DNA from: Streptomyces violaceusniger | Lineage (GTDB): Bacteria > Actinomycetota > Actinomycetes > Streptomycetales > Streptomycetaceae | Assembly (NCBI GenBank): GCA_005405945.1 | Contig: BJHW01000001.1 | Location: 3,162,001-3,226,000, forward strand | Length of the DNA stretch: 64,000 bases | Direction of reading: 5' to 3' | Shown here: in pieces, positions 12,598-23,145 of the stretch | Layout: every line of letters begins with the position of its first letter | Position numbering within the stretch: position 1 is the first letter of the stretch | Notes under the pieces: generated by a model | Database searches by the model: none | Told to the model about the DNA's origin: nothing | The model's input: the letters and a program-made list of their open reading frames with translations, nothing else | Position numbers and translations under genes: made by a program

Positions 12598-13631
12598 TCA
12601 GTCCTGCTTCTCGCCGCTGGCGTAGCGGGAGATGATCAGCGCGACGATGATGATCGAGCCGTTGATGAACTGGTTCCACAGGGGCGGTACCCCGCCCAGG
12701 GTCATCACATTGACGACCAGCTGCAGCGTCAGCACGCCGGTGAGCGCGCCGAAGAGGGTGCCGCGGCCGCCCTTGAGGCTGATCCCGCCGATGACCGCGG
12801 CGGCGAACACCTGGAAGATCCAGCCGTTGCCCTGGGTCGCGGCGACCGAGCCGTAGTGGCCCGTGTACAGGATGCCCGCGAAGGCGGCCAGCAGTCCGCC
12901 GACGCTCAGCACGATCCAGGTGATCCGGTCCACCCGGATGCCCGCCGCGCGCGCGGCCTCGGGGTTGCCGCCGATCGCGTACAGCGCGCGCCCGTGCCGC
13001 AGATAGCCCAGCGCCAGACCGCCGAGGGCGTACAGCCCCAGGCAGATCCACACGGCGGCGGGCACGCCCAGCCACTCGGCCTTGCCGAGGTAGCGGAAGG
13101 ACTCGGGGACGTTGACGATCGACTGGCCCTCGGCGATGCCGACCTGGAGACCGCGCAGCATGGTGAGCATGCCCAGGGTCGCGATGAAGCCGTTGACGCG
13201 CAGCTTGAGCATCAGGAAGCCGTTGGCCGCGCCGATCAGCGCCCCGACCGCCAGGCACAGCGGTATCGCGGTCCACACCGGCAGCAGCCCCAGGCCCTCG
13301 AACCGCGCCCCGTGCTCGGGCAGTACGAACCACAGGGCGATCACCGGCGCCACGGCGATGGTCGACTCCAGGGAGAGGTCCATCCGCCCGCTGATCAGGA
13401 TCAGCGCCTCGCCCAGCACCAGCAGCCCCAGCTCGGTGGACTGCTGGACGACGCCGATCAGGTTGTCCTCGGTGAGGAAGGCGGGCGAGACGATGAAGCC
13501 GATCACCCCGAGGACGAAGATCACGGGGACCAGCGACAGATCGCGCCACCGCGCGATGTCGATCCGCGGCCGGCCCCCGCCGGGTCGTCAGCCACCGCCT
13601 CGGCGGTGCGCTGCCGTGCGGTATCGGTCAT
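12598..13631 (-). CDS. Sugar ABC transporter permease (RbsC-like; one frameshift)
   Basis: Membrane channel of a CUT2-type importer for the operon sugar. About 345 residues with eight to ten hydrophobic segments. The typical GEALILISGRMDLSLES and IGGNPEAARAAGI cytoplasmic loop segments of ribose/fucose-type permeases are present. The N-terminus ([13 protein letters not shown]) is in a different frame; the break lies near 13580 in a GC run and continues as RPRIDIARWRDLSLVPV. The start ATG at 13631 overlaps the stop of the ATPase gene (ATGA), so translation is probably coupled. Forms one transporter with the neighbouring ATPase and binding protein. Confidence 0.85.
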
Positions 13632-15213
13632 GTCTGCCTTCCTTCTGTGCGGTCTTCGGTGTCCCCCGCCGTGCCATTGGTGCCCGGCTCCGTGATGCCC
13701 TCCATGGCGGCCACGAGCTGACGGTCGCTCCAGCCGCTGCCGAACTCCGCGACCACCCGCCCGTGGAAGAACGCCAGGATCCGGTCGCAGACCCGCAGAT
13801 CGTCCAGTTCGTCGGAGACGATGACCGCGCCGCTCCCGGCCGCGGCCACGTCCCGTACGACGCCGAGCAGCGCGTCCTTGGACTTCACGTCCACCCCGGC
13901 GGTCGGGCGGATCGCGACCAGGACGCTGGGCTCACGGGCCAGCGCCCGCGCGATGACGACCTTCTGCTGATTTCCGCCGGACAAACCCGAAACGGGCTGC
14001 GAAGGTCCGGAGGTCTTGATGTCCAGTGAGGTGATCATCCGCTGGGCGAAGGCGCGGGTCCGGGAGGGCAGCACCGTGCCGTAGGGCCCGAGCTGGTCGG
14101 TGACGGTCAGTGTGGCGTTCTCGGCGACGCTGCGGCCCAGGACCAGGCCCTGGTCGTGCCGGTCCTCCGGGACGTAGCCGATGCCCGCGTCGATGGCGTG
14201 CGGCACGCTGCCGGGGCGCACCGGCCGGCCGCGCACCGACAGCCGCCCGCCGGCCGGTTTGCGCAGCCCCACCAGGGTCTCGCCGACCGCCGTGTTGCCG
14301 CTGGCCGTGGCCCCGGCCAGGCCGAGCACCTCGCCGGGGCGCACCACCAGGTCCAGCGGGTCGAACTCGCCGTCCAGGGCGAGCCCTTCGGTGCGCAGCA
14401 CCGGCTCCCCGTCCGGGTCGGCCTCCTTACGGGCGACGGGAGCGCGGACGACGGCCCGGGAGTCGCCCTCGGGCGCCCCGCCGTCGTCCCCGGTCATCGC
14501 CGCCACCAGCTCCTCCTTGGGGAGGCCGGCGACCGGGGCGGTCAGCACGTGCCGGGCGTCGCGGAAGACGGTGACGGTGTCGCAGAGTTCGTAGACCTCT
14601 TGCAGGTGGTGCGAGATGAACAGGAACGCGACCCCCTGCCGGCGCAGCTCAAGCAGCTTGGCGAAGAGCCGGTCGATCCCGCCCGCGTCGAGCTGGGCGG
14701 TGGGCTCGTCGAGGATGATCAGCCGGGCGCCGAAGGAGAGCGCACGGGCGATCTCCACGAACTGCCGCTGCTCGACGCTGAGGTTCTTCGCCCGCGTCTG
14801 CGGATCCACCTCCACGCCGTACTCGGCCAGCAGCGCGCGGGCGTCCTCGCGCAGGGCGCGCCAGCGGATGCGCCCGGCGCCCGGGAAGCGGTTGAGGTAG
14901 AGGTTCTCGGCGACCGTCAGGTCCGGGACCACCATCGACTTCTGGTAGACGCAGGCCACCTTGCGCTGCCAGGCGGCGGTGTCGCCGTAGCCGGGGCGGA
15001 CTCGCCCGCGAAGGTCACCTCGCCCTCGTCCGGGCGCTCCATCCCGGTCAGGACGGACACCAGCGTGGACTTGCCCGCCCCGTTGCGCCCGACGAGCGCA
15101 TGGGCCTCCCCGGGCCGCACCGCCAGCCGGGCGTGGTCCAGGGCGACGGTGGGCCCGAACCGTTTGACGATGCCCTGGGCCCGTACGACGGCGGGCTGCT
15201 CGGCCTCGGCCAT
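13628..15213 (-). CDS. Sugar ABC transporter ATP-binding protein (RbsA-like; one frameshift)
   Basis: Duplicated ATPase that powers the importer. First half: Walker [10 protein letters not shown] near residue 40, signature LSVEQRQ, Walker B LIILDEP. Second half: a degenerate Walker A ([14 protein letters not shown]), signature LSGGNQQK and a degenerate Walker B (SVLVAIRP). A strong first site and weaker second site are usual in the RbsA/XylG family. The frame breaks near 15000; joined length is about 528 residues. Starts at ATG 15213, two bases after the binding-protein stop, and overlaps the permease start. Confidence 0.88.
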
Positions 15214-15215
15214 GG

Positions 15216-16249
15216 TCACTTCTTCTCGAGCTGGTTGGCCCACAGCTTCTTGTCGTCGACGTTCTCCTTGGTGACCAGCGGCGCCGGGAGCTGGTCCTCC
15301 AGTCCGTTCTCGATCTTGACGATCTTGGAGCCGTGGTCGGTGGGGCCGGGTTTGAACGTCTTGCCGTCCAGAGCGGCCTTCGCGTAGTTCAGGGCCCACT
15401 GGGCGTAGAGGTCGGCGGGCTGGGAGAGCGTGGCGTCGATCTTCCCGGAGCGGATCGCGTCCAGCTCCTCGGGTATCCCGTCGTTGGAGATGATCGTGAT
15501 GTGCTTGGCGGAACCGGCGGGCTTCAGCAGCCGCTTCTGCTCCAGCAGCGCGAGCGTGGGCTGCAGGAAGGCGCCGCCCGCCTGCATGTAGATGCCGTTC
15601 ACGTCCTTGTGCTGGGCCAGCAGGCTCTGCAGCTTGGCGGAGGCCACATCGCCCTTCCAGTCGGTGGGCAGCTCGTGCACCTTGATACCGGGGTACTTCT
15701 TCTTCATGCAGGAGGCGAACGCCTGCGAGCGGTCCCGGCCGTTGATGGAGCTGAGGTCGCCCTGGAGCTCGGCGATCCGGCCCTTGCCGCCCAGCTTCTC
15801 GCCGAGGTACTCGCACGCCTTGGTGCCGTACGCCCGGTTGTCGGCGCGCACCACCATGTAGACCTTGCCGGAGTCGGGCCGGGTGTCCACGCTGATCACG
15901 GGGATCTTCTTCTCCTCCAGCTGCTCCAGGGTGGAGGAGATGGCCCCGGTGTCCTGGGGGCCATGATGACCGCCTTGGCGCCCTGGTCGGTGAACGCCTG
16001 GACGTTGGCGACCAGCTTGCCGATGTCGTTCTGCGAGTTGGACAGCGGGAGCGCGGAGACCGTGCCCTTGTCGATGCCCTTCTCCAGGTACTGCTGGTAG
16101 GAGTTCCAGAAGTCGGTGTCCGTCCGCGGCATGTCGATGCCGACCTTGCCGCCGCCGGCGCCATTGCTCTCTCGGTTGCAGCCGGTGAGCGCTGCGACGG
16201 CCAGCAGCGCGGCGCAGGCGGCGATGCCGGTGGTGCGGAGTCTCGTCAT
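15216..16249 (-). CDS. Sugar ABC transporter substrate-binding lipoprotein (one frameshift)
   Basis: Extracytoplasmic receptor of the importer, anchored by lipid. The signal peptide [20 protein letters not shown] ends in the lipobox LTGC. The mature domain is a periplasmic-binding-protein type I fold: [16 protein letters not shown] near the start, [12 protein letters not shown] and [10 protein letters not shown] near the end. The frame breaks near 15958 within a CCCC run (APRTPG becomes APQDTGAIS); total about 344 residues. Start ATG 16249 follows AAGGA. It is the first of the three transporter genes, 100 bases after the SDR gene. The ligand is inferred to be L-fucose or a related deoxyhexose. 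Confidence 0.87.
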
Positions 16250-16349
16250 CGAGTCCCGTCCTTGGTCGTTCCTGGGTCGAGTCGTGCGGGTGGTGCCGGC
16301 CTCGGGCGGAGGCGATTGTCCGGTTGTCTCAAGCGATCGGGCGGTGGTC

Positions 16350-17124
16350 TCAGGAGGAGGCGGGGCGCAGCCGCAGCCCCTGCATCCCTCCGTCGACGGC
16401 CAGCGCGGTGCCGGTGACGGCCGCGGCGGCGGGCTGGCGAGGTACGCGACGGCCGCGGCCACCTCGTCGGCGGAGACCAGCCGTCCGGTGGGCTGCCGGG
16501 CCTCCAGGGCGGCGCGCTCGGCCGCCGGGTCGGGGCCTGGTCGAGCAGCCGGCCGACCCACGGGGTGTCCACGGTGCCGGGGTTGACGCAATTGACGCGC
16601 ACCCCTTCGCGGATGTGGTCCGCCGCCATGGCGAGGGTCAGCGACAGCACCGCGCCCTTGCTGGCGCTGTAGGCGGCGCGCTGCGGCAGCCCGGCGGTGG
16701 CGGCGATCGAGCAGGTGTGGGTGATGGACACGGCGCCGGGCCGGTCGGCCGCGGCGGCGCGCAGGTGGGGCAGCGCGGCCCGCGCGGTGCGGACCAGGCC
16801 CAGCACATTGATGTCCAGCACCCGGTGCCACTCCTCGTCGGAGTTGTCCTCGACGCTGCCGATCGCGCCGATGCCCGCGTTGCCGACGACGGTGTGCAGG
16901 GCGCCGAACTCGGCCACGGCCGCGTCCACCGCGGTCCTGACGCCCTCGGCGGAGGTGACATCGGCCTTGAGCGGCAGCGTGCCGTCCGGGGCGCCCGACG
17001 GATCGCGGTCGAGCACGGCGACCCGCGCGCCCCGGTCGCGCAGCGTGGCGGCGATGGCGGCGCCGATGCCGGAGGCGCCGCCGGTGACGAGCGCGGCCAG
17101 CCCTTCGAAGTCGCCGGTGGTCAC
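16350..17124 (-). CDS. SDR dehydrogenase, probable 2-keto-3-deoxy-L-fuconate dehydrogenase (two frameshifts)
   Basis: Predicted to oxidise the 2-keto-3-deoxy acid formed by the dehydratase. Classical short-chain dehydrogenase: cofactor motif [10 protein letters not shown] near residue 15, NAGIG near 85, the catalytic Ser in CSIAAT and Tyr/Lys in YSASKGA near 155, and [13 protein letters not shown]. The frame breaks near 16540 and 16420; the repaired C-terminus reads [15 protein letters not shown], a standard SDR ending, stopping at 16350. Total about 258 residues. The GTG start at 17124 overlaps the stop of the dehydratase gene (GTGA). The substrate is inferred from the operon and from the known non-phosphorylating L-fucose pathway of Xanthomonas. 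Confidence 0.82.
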
Positions 17125-18508
17125 TGGTGGTCCTCCTGAGCGTGTGCGGGTGCGGACGGTGCCGCTGTGGGCTGAGCCGATACCGGCCGGGCGAGGCGGG
17201 CCTGCCATTCGGGCCCGTCCGGATAGCGATAGGCGGCGATCGACTCGGGGTACATACGGGCGGAGAAGCCCGGCGCGGTCGGTGCCCGGTAGCGGCCCGA
17301 CTCGATGACTACGGGATCGGCGAAGTGCTCGTGGAGGTGGTCGACATACTCGATGACCCGGTCCTCCCAGCTGCCCGAGACGGCCACGAAGTCGAACATG
17401 GCCAGGTGCTGGACGAGTTCGCACAGCCCGACGCCGCCCGCGTGCGGGCACACCGGAAGGCCGTACTTGGCGGCGAGCAGCAGGATCGTGAGGTTCTCGT
17501 TGACCCCGGCGACCCGTGCCGCGTCGATCTGGACGAAGTCCACCGCCTCGGCCTGGAGCAGCTGCTTGAAGACCACGCGGTTGGCGACGTGCTCGCCGGT
17601 GGCGACCTTGACCGGCTGTCCGGCGCGGATGGCGGCGTGGGCGAGGACGTCGTCCGGGCTGGTGGGCTCCTCGATCCAGTGCGGGTCGTACGGCGCCAGG
17701 GCGCTCATCCAGCGCACCGCCTCCGCCACGTCCCAGCGCTGGTTGGCGTCCACGGCGATGCGCACGTCCGGGCCGACGGCCTCGCGGGCGAGCCGCATCC
17801 GTCTGAGGTCCTCGTCCAGATCGGACCCGACCTTGAGCTTGATCTGGCCGAAGCCGTCGGCGACGGCCTCCTGCGCCAGCTTGATCATTTTCTCGTCGGA
17901 GTAGCCGAGCCAGCCGGGCGAGGTGGTGTAGGCGGGGTAGCCCCGCTCGCGCAGCCGCGCGGCGCGCTCGGCACGGCCGGGCTCGGCGGCGCGCAGGATG
18001 GCGAGCGCCTCCTCCGGGGTGAGCGCGTCGCTGAGGTAGCGGAAGTCGACCAGCTCGACCAGCTCCTCGGGCGACATCTCGGCGAGGAACTGCCACAGGG
18101 GCTTTCCGGCCTGCCGGGCGGCGAGGTCCCAGGCGGCGTTGACCACCGCACCCGCGGCCATGTGCATGACGCCCTTCTCGGGGCCGAGCCAGCGCAGCTG
18201 CGAGTCATGGGTCAGCTCGCGGTGCAGGGCGGCGAGCTCGGCGGCGGTCAGGGGCGCGGGGCGGCCCACCACATGGGGGCGCAGGGAGCGGATGGCGGCC
18301 GCGGTGACATCGTTGCCGCGGCCGATGGTGAAGACGAAGCCGTGACCCTCGGAGGCCGCCCCTCCTCTCCGGCGTCCGTGCGCAGCACGACGTAGGCGGC
18401 GGAGTAGTCGGGGTCCGGGTTCATGGCGTCCGAGCCGTCGAGCTGCTCCGAGGTGGGAAACCGGATGTCATGGACCTCGAGCTCGGTGACGGATGGACGC
18501 TGACTCAA
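17121..18508 (-). CDS. L-fuconate dehydratase-like enolase-superfamily enzyme (one frameshift)
   Basis: Removes water from L-fuconate to give 2-keto-3-deoxy-L-fuconate. Mandelate-racemase subgroup: general-base lysines in QIKLKVGSD, metal ligands in [20 protein letters not shown] and ATGEHVANR, and the C-terminal His in [15 protein letters not shown]. The capping domain starts [20 protein letters not shown], typical of fuconate dehydratases. The frame breaks near 18360; the total is about 462 residues. Start is uncertain: TTG at 18508 (LSQRPSV) has GGGAG six bases upstream, while an ATG at 18544 in the same frame would overlap the putative operator. First gene of the seven-gene minus-strand operon. 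Confidence 0.87.
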
Positions 18509-18540
18509 TGGGGGCTCCCTGAAACGATGCGCGAGAGAGA

Positions 18541-18633
18541 ACATCGGACCTTTCGCGGTGATCCGATGTATAGCGCTGCCCTAAGGGTTTCGTCCAGAGG
18601 TGCGTCCGAACTTTCGAGAGACAGATCGGATGA
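18541..18633. promoter_or_regulatory. Cluster of FadR-type operator-like sites before the fucose operon
   Basis: Three sequences resemble the perfect dyad ACATCGGATGT found before the regulator gene. They are ACATCGGACCT at 18541, its relative on the other strand at 18560-18570 (ATCCGATGTA), and AGATCGGATGA at 18623-18633. They lie in the gap between the dehydratase start and parJ, where the operon promoter must be. Matching is by eye. Confidence 0.55.
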
Positions 18634-18762
18634 ATCTCTTAGTGCTCCTGGACAGGGGCTGCGGCCGGAGCCCCGGAAAGCCGTAGGCTTGGGTGGCACG
18701 CAATGGGAAACTGCAGCTGGAGGCGGCACCATCCGTCCGCCCCGGTCGGAAGGAGGCGCTGG

Positions 18763-19913
18763 GTGATCGAGCTTGAGGGGGTTCCCGAGCTGATCGACCC
18801 GGTCATGATCTGTGCCTTCGAGGGCTGGAACGACGCCGGAGACGCCGCCTCGACCGCGGTCGGGCACCTGGACCGGGAGTGGAAGGGCGAGGTCTTCGCC
18901 TCGCTCGACGCGGAGGACTACTACGACTTCCAGGTGAACCGGCCCACCGTGGCCCTGGAGGGCGGGGTGCGCAAGATCACTTGGCCGACGACCCGGCTCT
19001 CGGTGGTCCGGGCGGACACCGGGGAGAAGTCCCGGGACCTGGTGCTGGTGCGCGGTATCGAGCCGAGCATGCGCTGGCGGTCGTTCTGCAACGAGATCCT
19101 CGGTTACGCCCATGAGTTGGGCGTGGAGATGGTCGTCATCCTCGGCGCGCTGCTCGGCGACACCCCGCACACCCGGCCGGTGCCGGTCAGCGGGGTCACC
19201 TCCGACCCGGACCTGGCCCGCAGCCTCGATCTGGAGGAGACCCGCTACGAGGGCCCGACCGGGATCGTCGGGGTCCTCCAGGAGGCGTGCACCCACGCCG
19301 GCGTCCCGGCGGTGAGCCTGTGGGCGGCCGTGCCGCACTACGTCTCCCAGCCGCCGAACCCGAAGGCCACCCTGGCGCTGCTGAACCGCCTCGAGGACCT
19401 CATCGCGGTGCGCATCCCGCTCGGCGAGCTGACCGAGGACTCGCGGGCCTGGCAGCTGGGCGTGGACCAGCTGGCCGCCGAGGACAGCGAGGTCGCCGAG
19501 TACGTCCAGTCGCTGGAGGAGGCGCGGGACACCGCCGAGCTGCCCGAGGCGTCGGGCGAGGCCATCGCCCGCGAGTTCGAGCGCTATCTGCGGCGGCGCG
19601 ACGGCCAGCCCGGCCCCGGCGGCCACGCGACCGAGAGCGGCGGTCTGGAGGGCGGCACGGGAGGCCCGGGCGCCCCCTATCTGCGCGACCCGTCCACCGG
19701 CCACGGGCGGCCGCGCAAGCCGTCCCCAAGGACGAGGTGGCCAAGGACGACGCCGAGGACACCGGCGGCGACGGGGACGACACCAAGGAACCGGACGAGG
19801 CCGGGCCCGCGGACGAGGCCAAGGACGCCGACAGCGCCAGGGAGGCGGACGACGGCCAGGGCGCCGAGGACCGGGATGGCGACGGGGGCGAGGGGCCCGG
19901 CTCCGGCCGGTAA
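18763..19913 (+). CDS. parJ: PAC2-family protein, ParJ orthologue (one frameshift)
   Basis: In S. coelicolor the orthologue ParJ binds the segregation ATPase ParA and limits its polymerisation during sporulation septation; orthology here is from family and from the position before mshC. The PAC2 domain spans about residues 1-280 (LIDPVMICAFEGWNDAGDAA at the start, VVILGALLGDTPHTRP in the middle, AVPHYVSQPPNPKATLALL). The C-terminal 100 or so residues are low complexity, ending in an acidic Asp/Glu-rich tail. The frame breaks near 19727; adding one C to CCCC gives PSPKDEVAKDD and an end at 19913. GTG start at 18763 after AAGGAGG. Divergent from the fucose operon. Confidence 0.88.
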
Positions 19914-20087
19914 CCACGACCGTCGCACACGGCGCACGACGTCTCATCACGGACGGCCACACCACGCACGCCGCGCACACCGCATACGCCGCGCATGCCG
20001 CGTACGAGACGACGAGAAGCCCGCCCCGGGAGGACCCCGGCGCGGGCTCATGCGTTCACCGTCGCGGCACGGTGCCCCGACGCCGCG

Positions 20088-21316
20088 TCAAAGGGCCACG
20101 CCCAGCAGCGCGTCCACGGCACGCGAGACCAGTCCGGGCGCCCCCTCGTCCGTACCGCCGGTGGCCGACTGTGCGGCGGCCCAGCGGTCGACGGCGGCCA
20201 GGGCGGCCGGGGAGTCCAGGTCGTCCGCGAGCGCCCCGCGAATCTCCTCCACCAGCGCGTCCGCCGAGGGCCCGTCGGGCCGCGAGACGGCGGCACGCCA
20301 GCGGCCGAGGCGCCCCTCGGCCTCCCGCAGCAGCCCGTCCGTCCACTCCCAGTCCGAGCGGTAGTGGTGGGCCAGCAGCGCGAGCCGTATGGCCGCCGGG
20401 TCCACGCCGTCGCGGCGCAGCGCCGAGACGAAGACCAGGTTCCCCTTGGACTTGGACATCTTCTCGCCGTCCAGGGCCACCATCCCGGCGTGCACATACG
20501 TCTTGGCGAACGGCCGCTCACCGGTGAGGACCTGGGCGTGCGAGGCGCCCATCTCGTGGTGCGGGAAGGCGAGGTCGGACCCGCCGCCCTGCACGTCGAA
20601 GCCCATGCCGAGGTGGTCCAGGGCGATGGCCACGCATTCGATGTGCCAGCCGGGGCGGCCGCGGCCGAGCGACCCGCCGTCCCAACTCGGCTCGCCGTCA
20701 CGGGCGGCCATCCACAGCATCGGGTCGAGGGGGTTCTTCTTGCCCGGGCGCTCCGGGTCGCCGCCGCGCTCGGCGGACAGCAGCCGCATGGCCTCGGCGT
20801 CGAGCCGGCTGACCGAACCGAAGGAGGGGTCGGACTCCACGGAGAAGTAGATGTCGCCTTCGAGTTCATAGGCAGCGCCCAGGTCGCGCAGCCGCTCCAC
20901 GAGCGGCACGATCCCCGGTATCGCCTCGACGGCGCCGATGTAGTGCTGCGGGGCAGCATCCGCAGGGCCGTCATGTCCTCGCGGAAGAGGGCGGTCTCGC
21001 GCTCGGCGAGGGCCGTCCAGTCGTCGCCGTTCTCCTGCGCCCGCTCCAGCAGGGGATCGTCGACATCGGTGACGTTCTGGACGTAGTGCACCTGGCGCTT
21101 GGTGTCGAGCCATACGCGCTGAACGAGGTCGAACGCGTTGTAGGTCGCCGCATGACCCATGTGGGTCGCGTCGTACGGGGTGATCCCGCAGACGTAGATG
21201 CGCGCGACGGGACCGGGGGTCAGGGTGATCCGTCCCCCGGTCGCGGTGTCGTGAATGCTCAGGTCGCGGCCACTGCCGGGCAGGGCGGGAACCTCAGAAG
21301 CGGGCCAGGCATACAT
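20088..21316 (-). CDS. mshC: Mycothiol ligase: cysteine--GlcN-Ins ligase (one frameshift)
   Basis: ATP-dependent ligation of cysteine to 1D-myo-inosityl-2-amino-2-deoxy-glucopyranoside, in mycothiol biosynthesis. Homologous to cysteinyl-tRNA synthetase: zinc Cys and HIGH-like signature in [18 protein letters not shown] near residue 45, zinc-site residues in [13 protein letters not shown], and KMSKSKGN near residue 290. The tRNA anticodon domain is absent, and the size of about 409 residues fits MshC rather than CysS. The frame breaks near 20955. The reading frame starts at ATG 21316. It is followed upstream on the same strand by small conserved actinobacterial genes. Confidence 0.94.
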
Positions 21317-21535
21317 GCAATGAGCGTAACCGGATGCAGCGTCCGTATACGAACCGGACCAGTGGTGTTGGCCGGAAGGGCGGTCTTGCGCGGACGCCCG
21401 CGAGCCGCTTGGGCCGCCCGAGCCGCGCTCCGGGGGCTCCGGGCGGGGGCGCGGCAGCCCCCGCCCGGCCCCGGATCGGACGGCCGTAAGGGCCCGGTGC
21501 GGGCCGCCCCGCCCGACCGGAGCGGGCCGGTCCGC

Positions 21536-22468
21536 TCAGACCGGCGGCCAGGGGATGGCGGGCCACTGGCCGCTGGGCTCGGGGTGCCTCCCGGTCCGCA
21601 ACAGCGCGGCGACACGGGCCCGCAGGGCCTCGATCTCGGCCCCGGTGATCAGCTCCGCCAGCCGGGCGCTCAGCGGGCCGCCGTCGGCCAGCCGGCCCGC
21701 CAGCCCGCGCAGCACCTCCAGCACATCGTCGGGCAGCGGCTCCCCGGCCCAGCCCCACAGCAGGGTGCGCAGCTTGTCGTCGGCGTTGAAGGTCACGCCG
21801 TGATCAATCGCATAGAGCCGGCCACCGGCGGCGGGCAGCAGATGGCCGCCCTTGCGGTCGCCGTTGTTGATCACCGCGTCGAGGACGGCCAGCCTGCGCA
21901 GCCGTACGTCGTCGGCGTGGACCAGCAGCGCCGTACGGCCCTCGCCCACCTCGGCAAAGCCCACCGCCTTCCAGCCGGGGCCCGGTTCACCGCCCTCGAC
22001 GAGCGCCAGCAGCTCCGCTCCCCCGGTCTCCTCCGAGCCGTCGCCGTTCGGCCCGCCGTCGGCCCCGTCCGGCCCGCCGGTGGCCGTCTCGACCTCTACC
22101 CAGAGCTGGCACATCCCCTGCCCGTACGGCCCGTCGCGCAGCACCGTGGGCGGCACCAGACCCCAGCCGGTGGCCTCGGAGATCTCGTACGCCGCGACCT
22201 CGCGCTGGGCGAGCGTGCCGTCCGGGAAGTCCCACAGCGGCCGCTCCCCGGCCACCGGCTTGTAGACGCAAGGGGCGCTGTGGCCCTCGTACTCGACCGT
22301 GCAGTACAGCACCGCGTTGGACGCCTCCCGGACCCGGCCGCGCACCGTCAGCTCACCGAGAGCCAGCAGCTCGGCCGCGGGCAAGGGGCGCGAAGCCTCC
22401 GCCCCGGGTGGTGATGGGAGACGGGCGGGCGTCAGGCTCCGCGGCGGTATCCGTTCTGGCGCGGACAT
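21536..22468 (-). CDS. SCO1664/TIGR03843-type protein with phosphatidylinositol-kinase-like fold
   Basis: Conserved actinobacterial family of unknown role; the fold resembles the catalytic core of PI3/PI4 kinases. About 310 residues. Visible features are a nucleotide-binding-like CVYKPVAGERPLWDFPDGTL (residues about 65-85), a catalytic-loop-like LDAVINNGDRKGGHLL, and LYAIDHGVTFN, which resembles the metal-binding DFG-type segment. Start at ATG 22468 (MSAPER) has GGAGG upstream and overlaps the end of the DUF3090 gene by 37 bases, consistent with co-translation. A short Gly/Asp-rich insertion lies near residue 150. Substrate unknown. Confidence 0.8.
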   Translation of the reverse strand: MSAPERIPPRSLTPARLPSPPGAEASRPLPAAELLALGELTVRGRVREASNAVLYCTVEYEGHSAPCVYKPVAGERPLWDFPDGTLAQREVAAYEISEATGWGLVPPTVLRDGPYGQGMCQLWVEVETATGGPDGADGGPNGDGSEETGGAELLALVEGGEPGPGWKAVGFAEVGEGRTALLVHADDVRLRRLAVLDAVINNGDRKGGHLLPAAGGRLYAIDHGVTFNADDKLRTLLWGWAGEPLPDDVLEVLRGLAGRLADGGPLSARLAELITGAEIEALRARVAALLRTGRHPEPSGQWPAIPWPPV

Positions 22469-23022
22469 ACGTGTCCCTCCGGGTCGAGCGGCAGACTGCA
22501 CAGCGGGCAGGGCGGCCGGCCGGCGTTGACGACCTCCAGGGCGCGCTTGGCGAACGCGCGCGCCTGCGTCCCGGTGAGCCGCACCCGCAACATGGGCGGG
22601 CCGTTCACATCGTCCTGGAGCAGCCGCTCCTCGGCCTCGGCCAGGTCCTCCTCGGACTCGGCCTCCAGCTCGACCAGCGCCTGCGCCTCGACGATCATCC
22701 GCTGCTCCTCGCCGTCCCAGGCGAGTGCCATGGTGCCGACCCGGAACTCCTCCTCCACGGGGACTTCCAGCGGTCCGGTGTCGCTGAGTTCGGCCGGTGC
22801 GACGGCGGGGACCGGGGCGTTTCCGCCGGTGCGCCGCACCACCTCGTCCAGCAGCTCGTCTATCCGCTCGGCCAACGCGGCGACCTGCGTCTTCTCCAAC
22901 GCGACGCTGGTGGTCCGGCCACCGGCGGACGCTTGCAGGAAAAAGGTACGGCGACCAGGCAGCCCGACCGTACCGGCGACGAAACGGTCCGGCGGGTCAT
23001 AGAGGAACACCTGACGGGACAA
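22432..23022 (-). CDS. DUF3090 family protein
   Basis: Conserved actinobacterial protein, function unknown. 196 residues, full length: N-terminal SRQVFLYDPPDRFVAGTVG and FFLQA pattern, a Glu-rich middle, and a C-terminal four-cysteine zinc-knuckle-like end (CPLCSLPLDPEGHVCPRQNG). Lies between the phosphomutase-like and PI-kinase-like genes on the same strand, a neighbourhood conserved with mshC in actinobacteria. Start ATG at 23022. Confidence 0.85.
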   Translation of the reverse strand: MSRQVFLYDPPDRFVAGTVGLPGRRTFFLQASAGGRTTSVALEKTQVAALAERIDELLDEVVRRTGGNAPVPAVAPAELSDTGPLEVPVEEEFRVGTMALAWDGEEQRMIVEAQALVELEAESEEDLAEAEERLLQDDVNGPPMLRVRLTGTQARAFAKRALEVVNAGRPPCPLCSLPLDPEGHVCPRQNGYRRGA

Positions 23023-23145
23023 CGTCCTGCTCCATTTGATTCGACTGCTCGGCTGACTGACTGCTGACCGCTGGGTGTCACGACCGCCCGGTCACGGCTG
23101 TCACGGCGCCCTCGCACCGCGGCACCACCCTACTGCGCACGGCGA

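Noticed and set aside
20088..21316. Cysteinyl-tRNA synthetase as identity of the HIGH/KMSKS protein
   Set aside because: Length near 409 residues, lack of the anticodon-binding domain and the THMGHA variant fit MshC; the gene neighbourhood fits as well.
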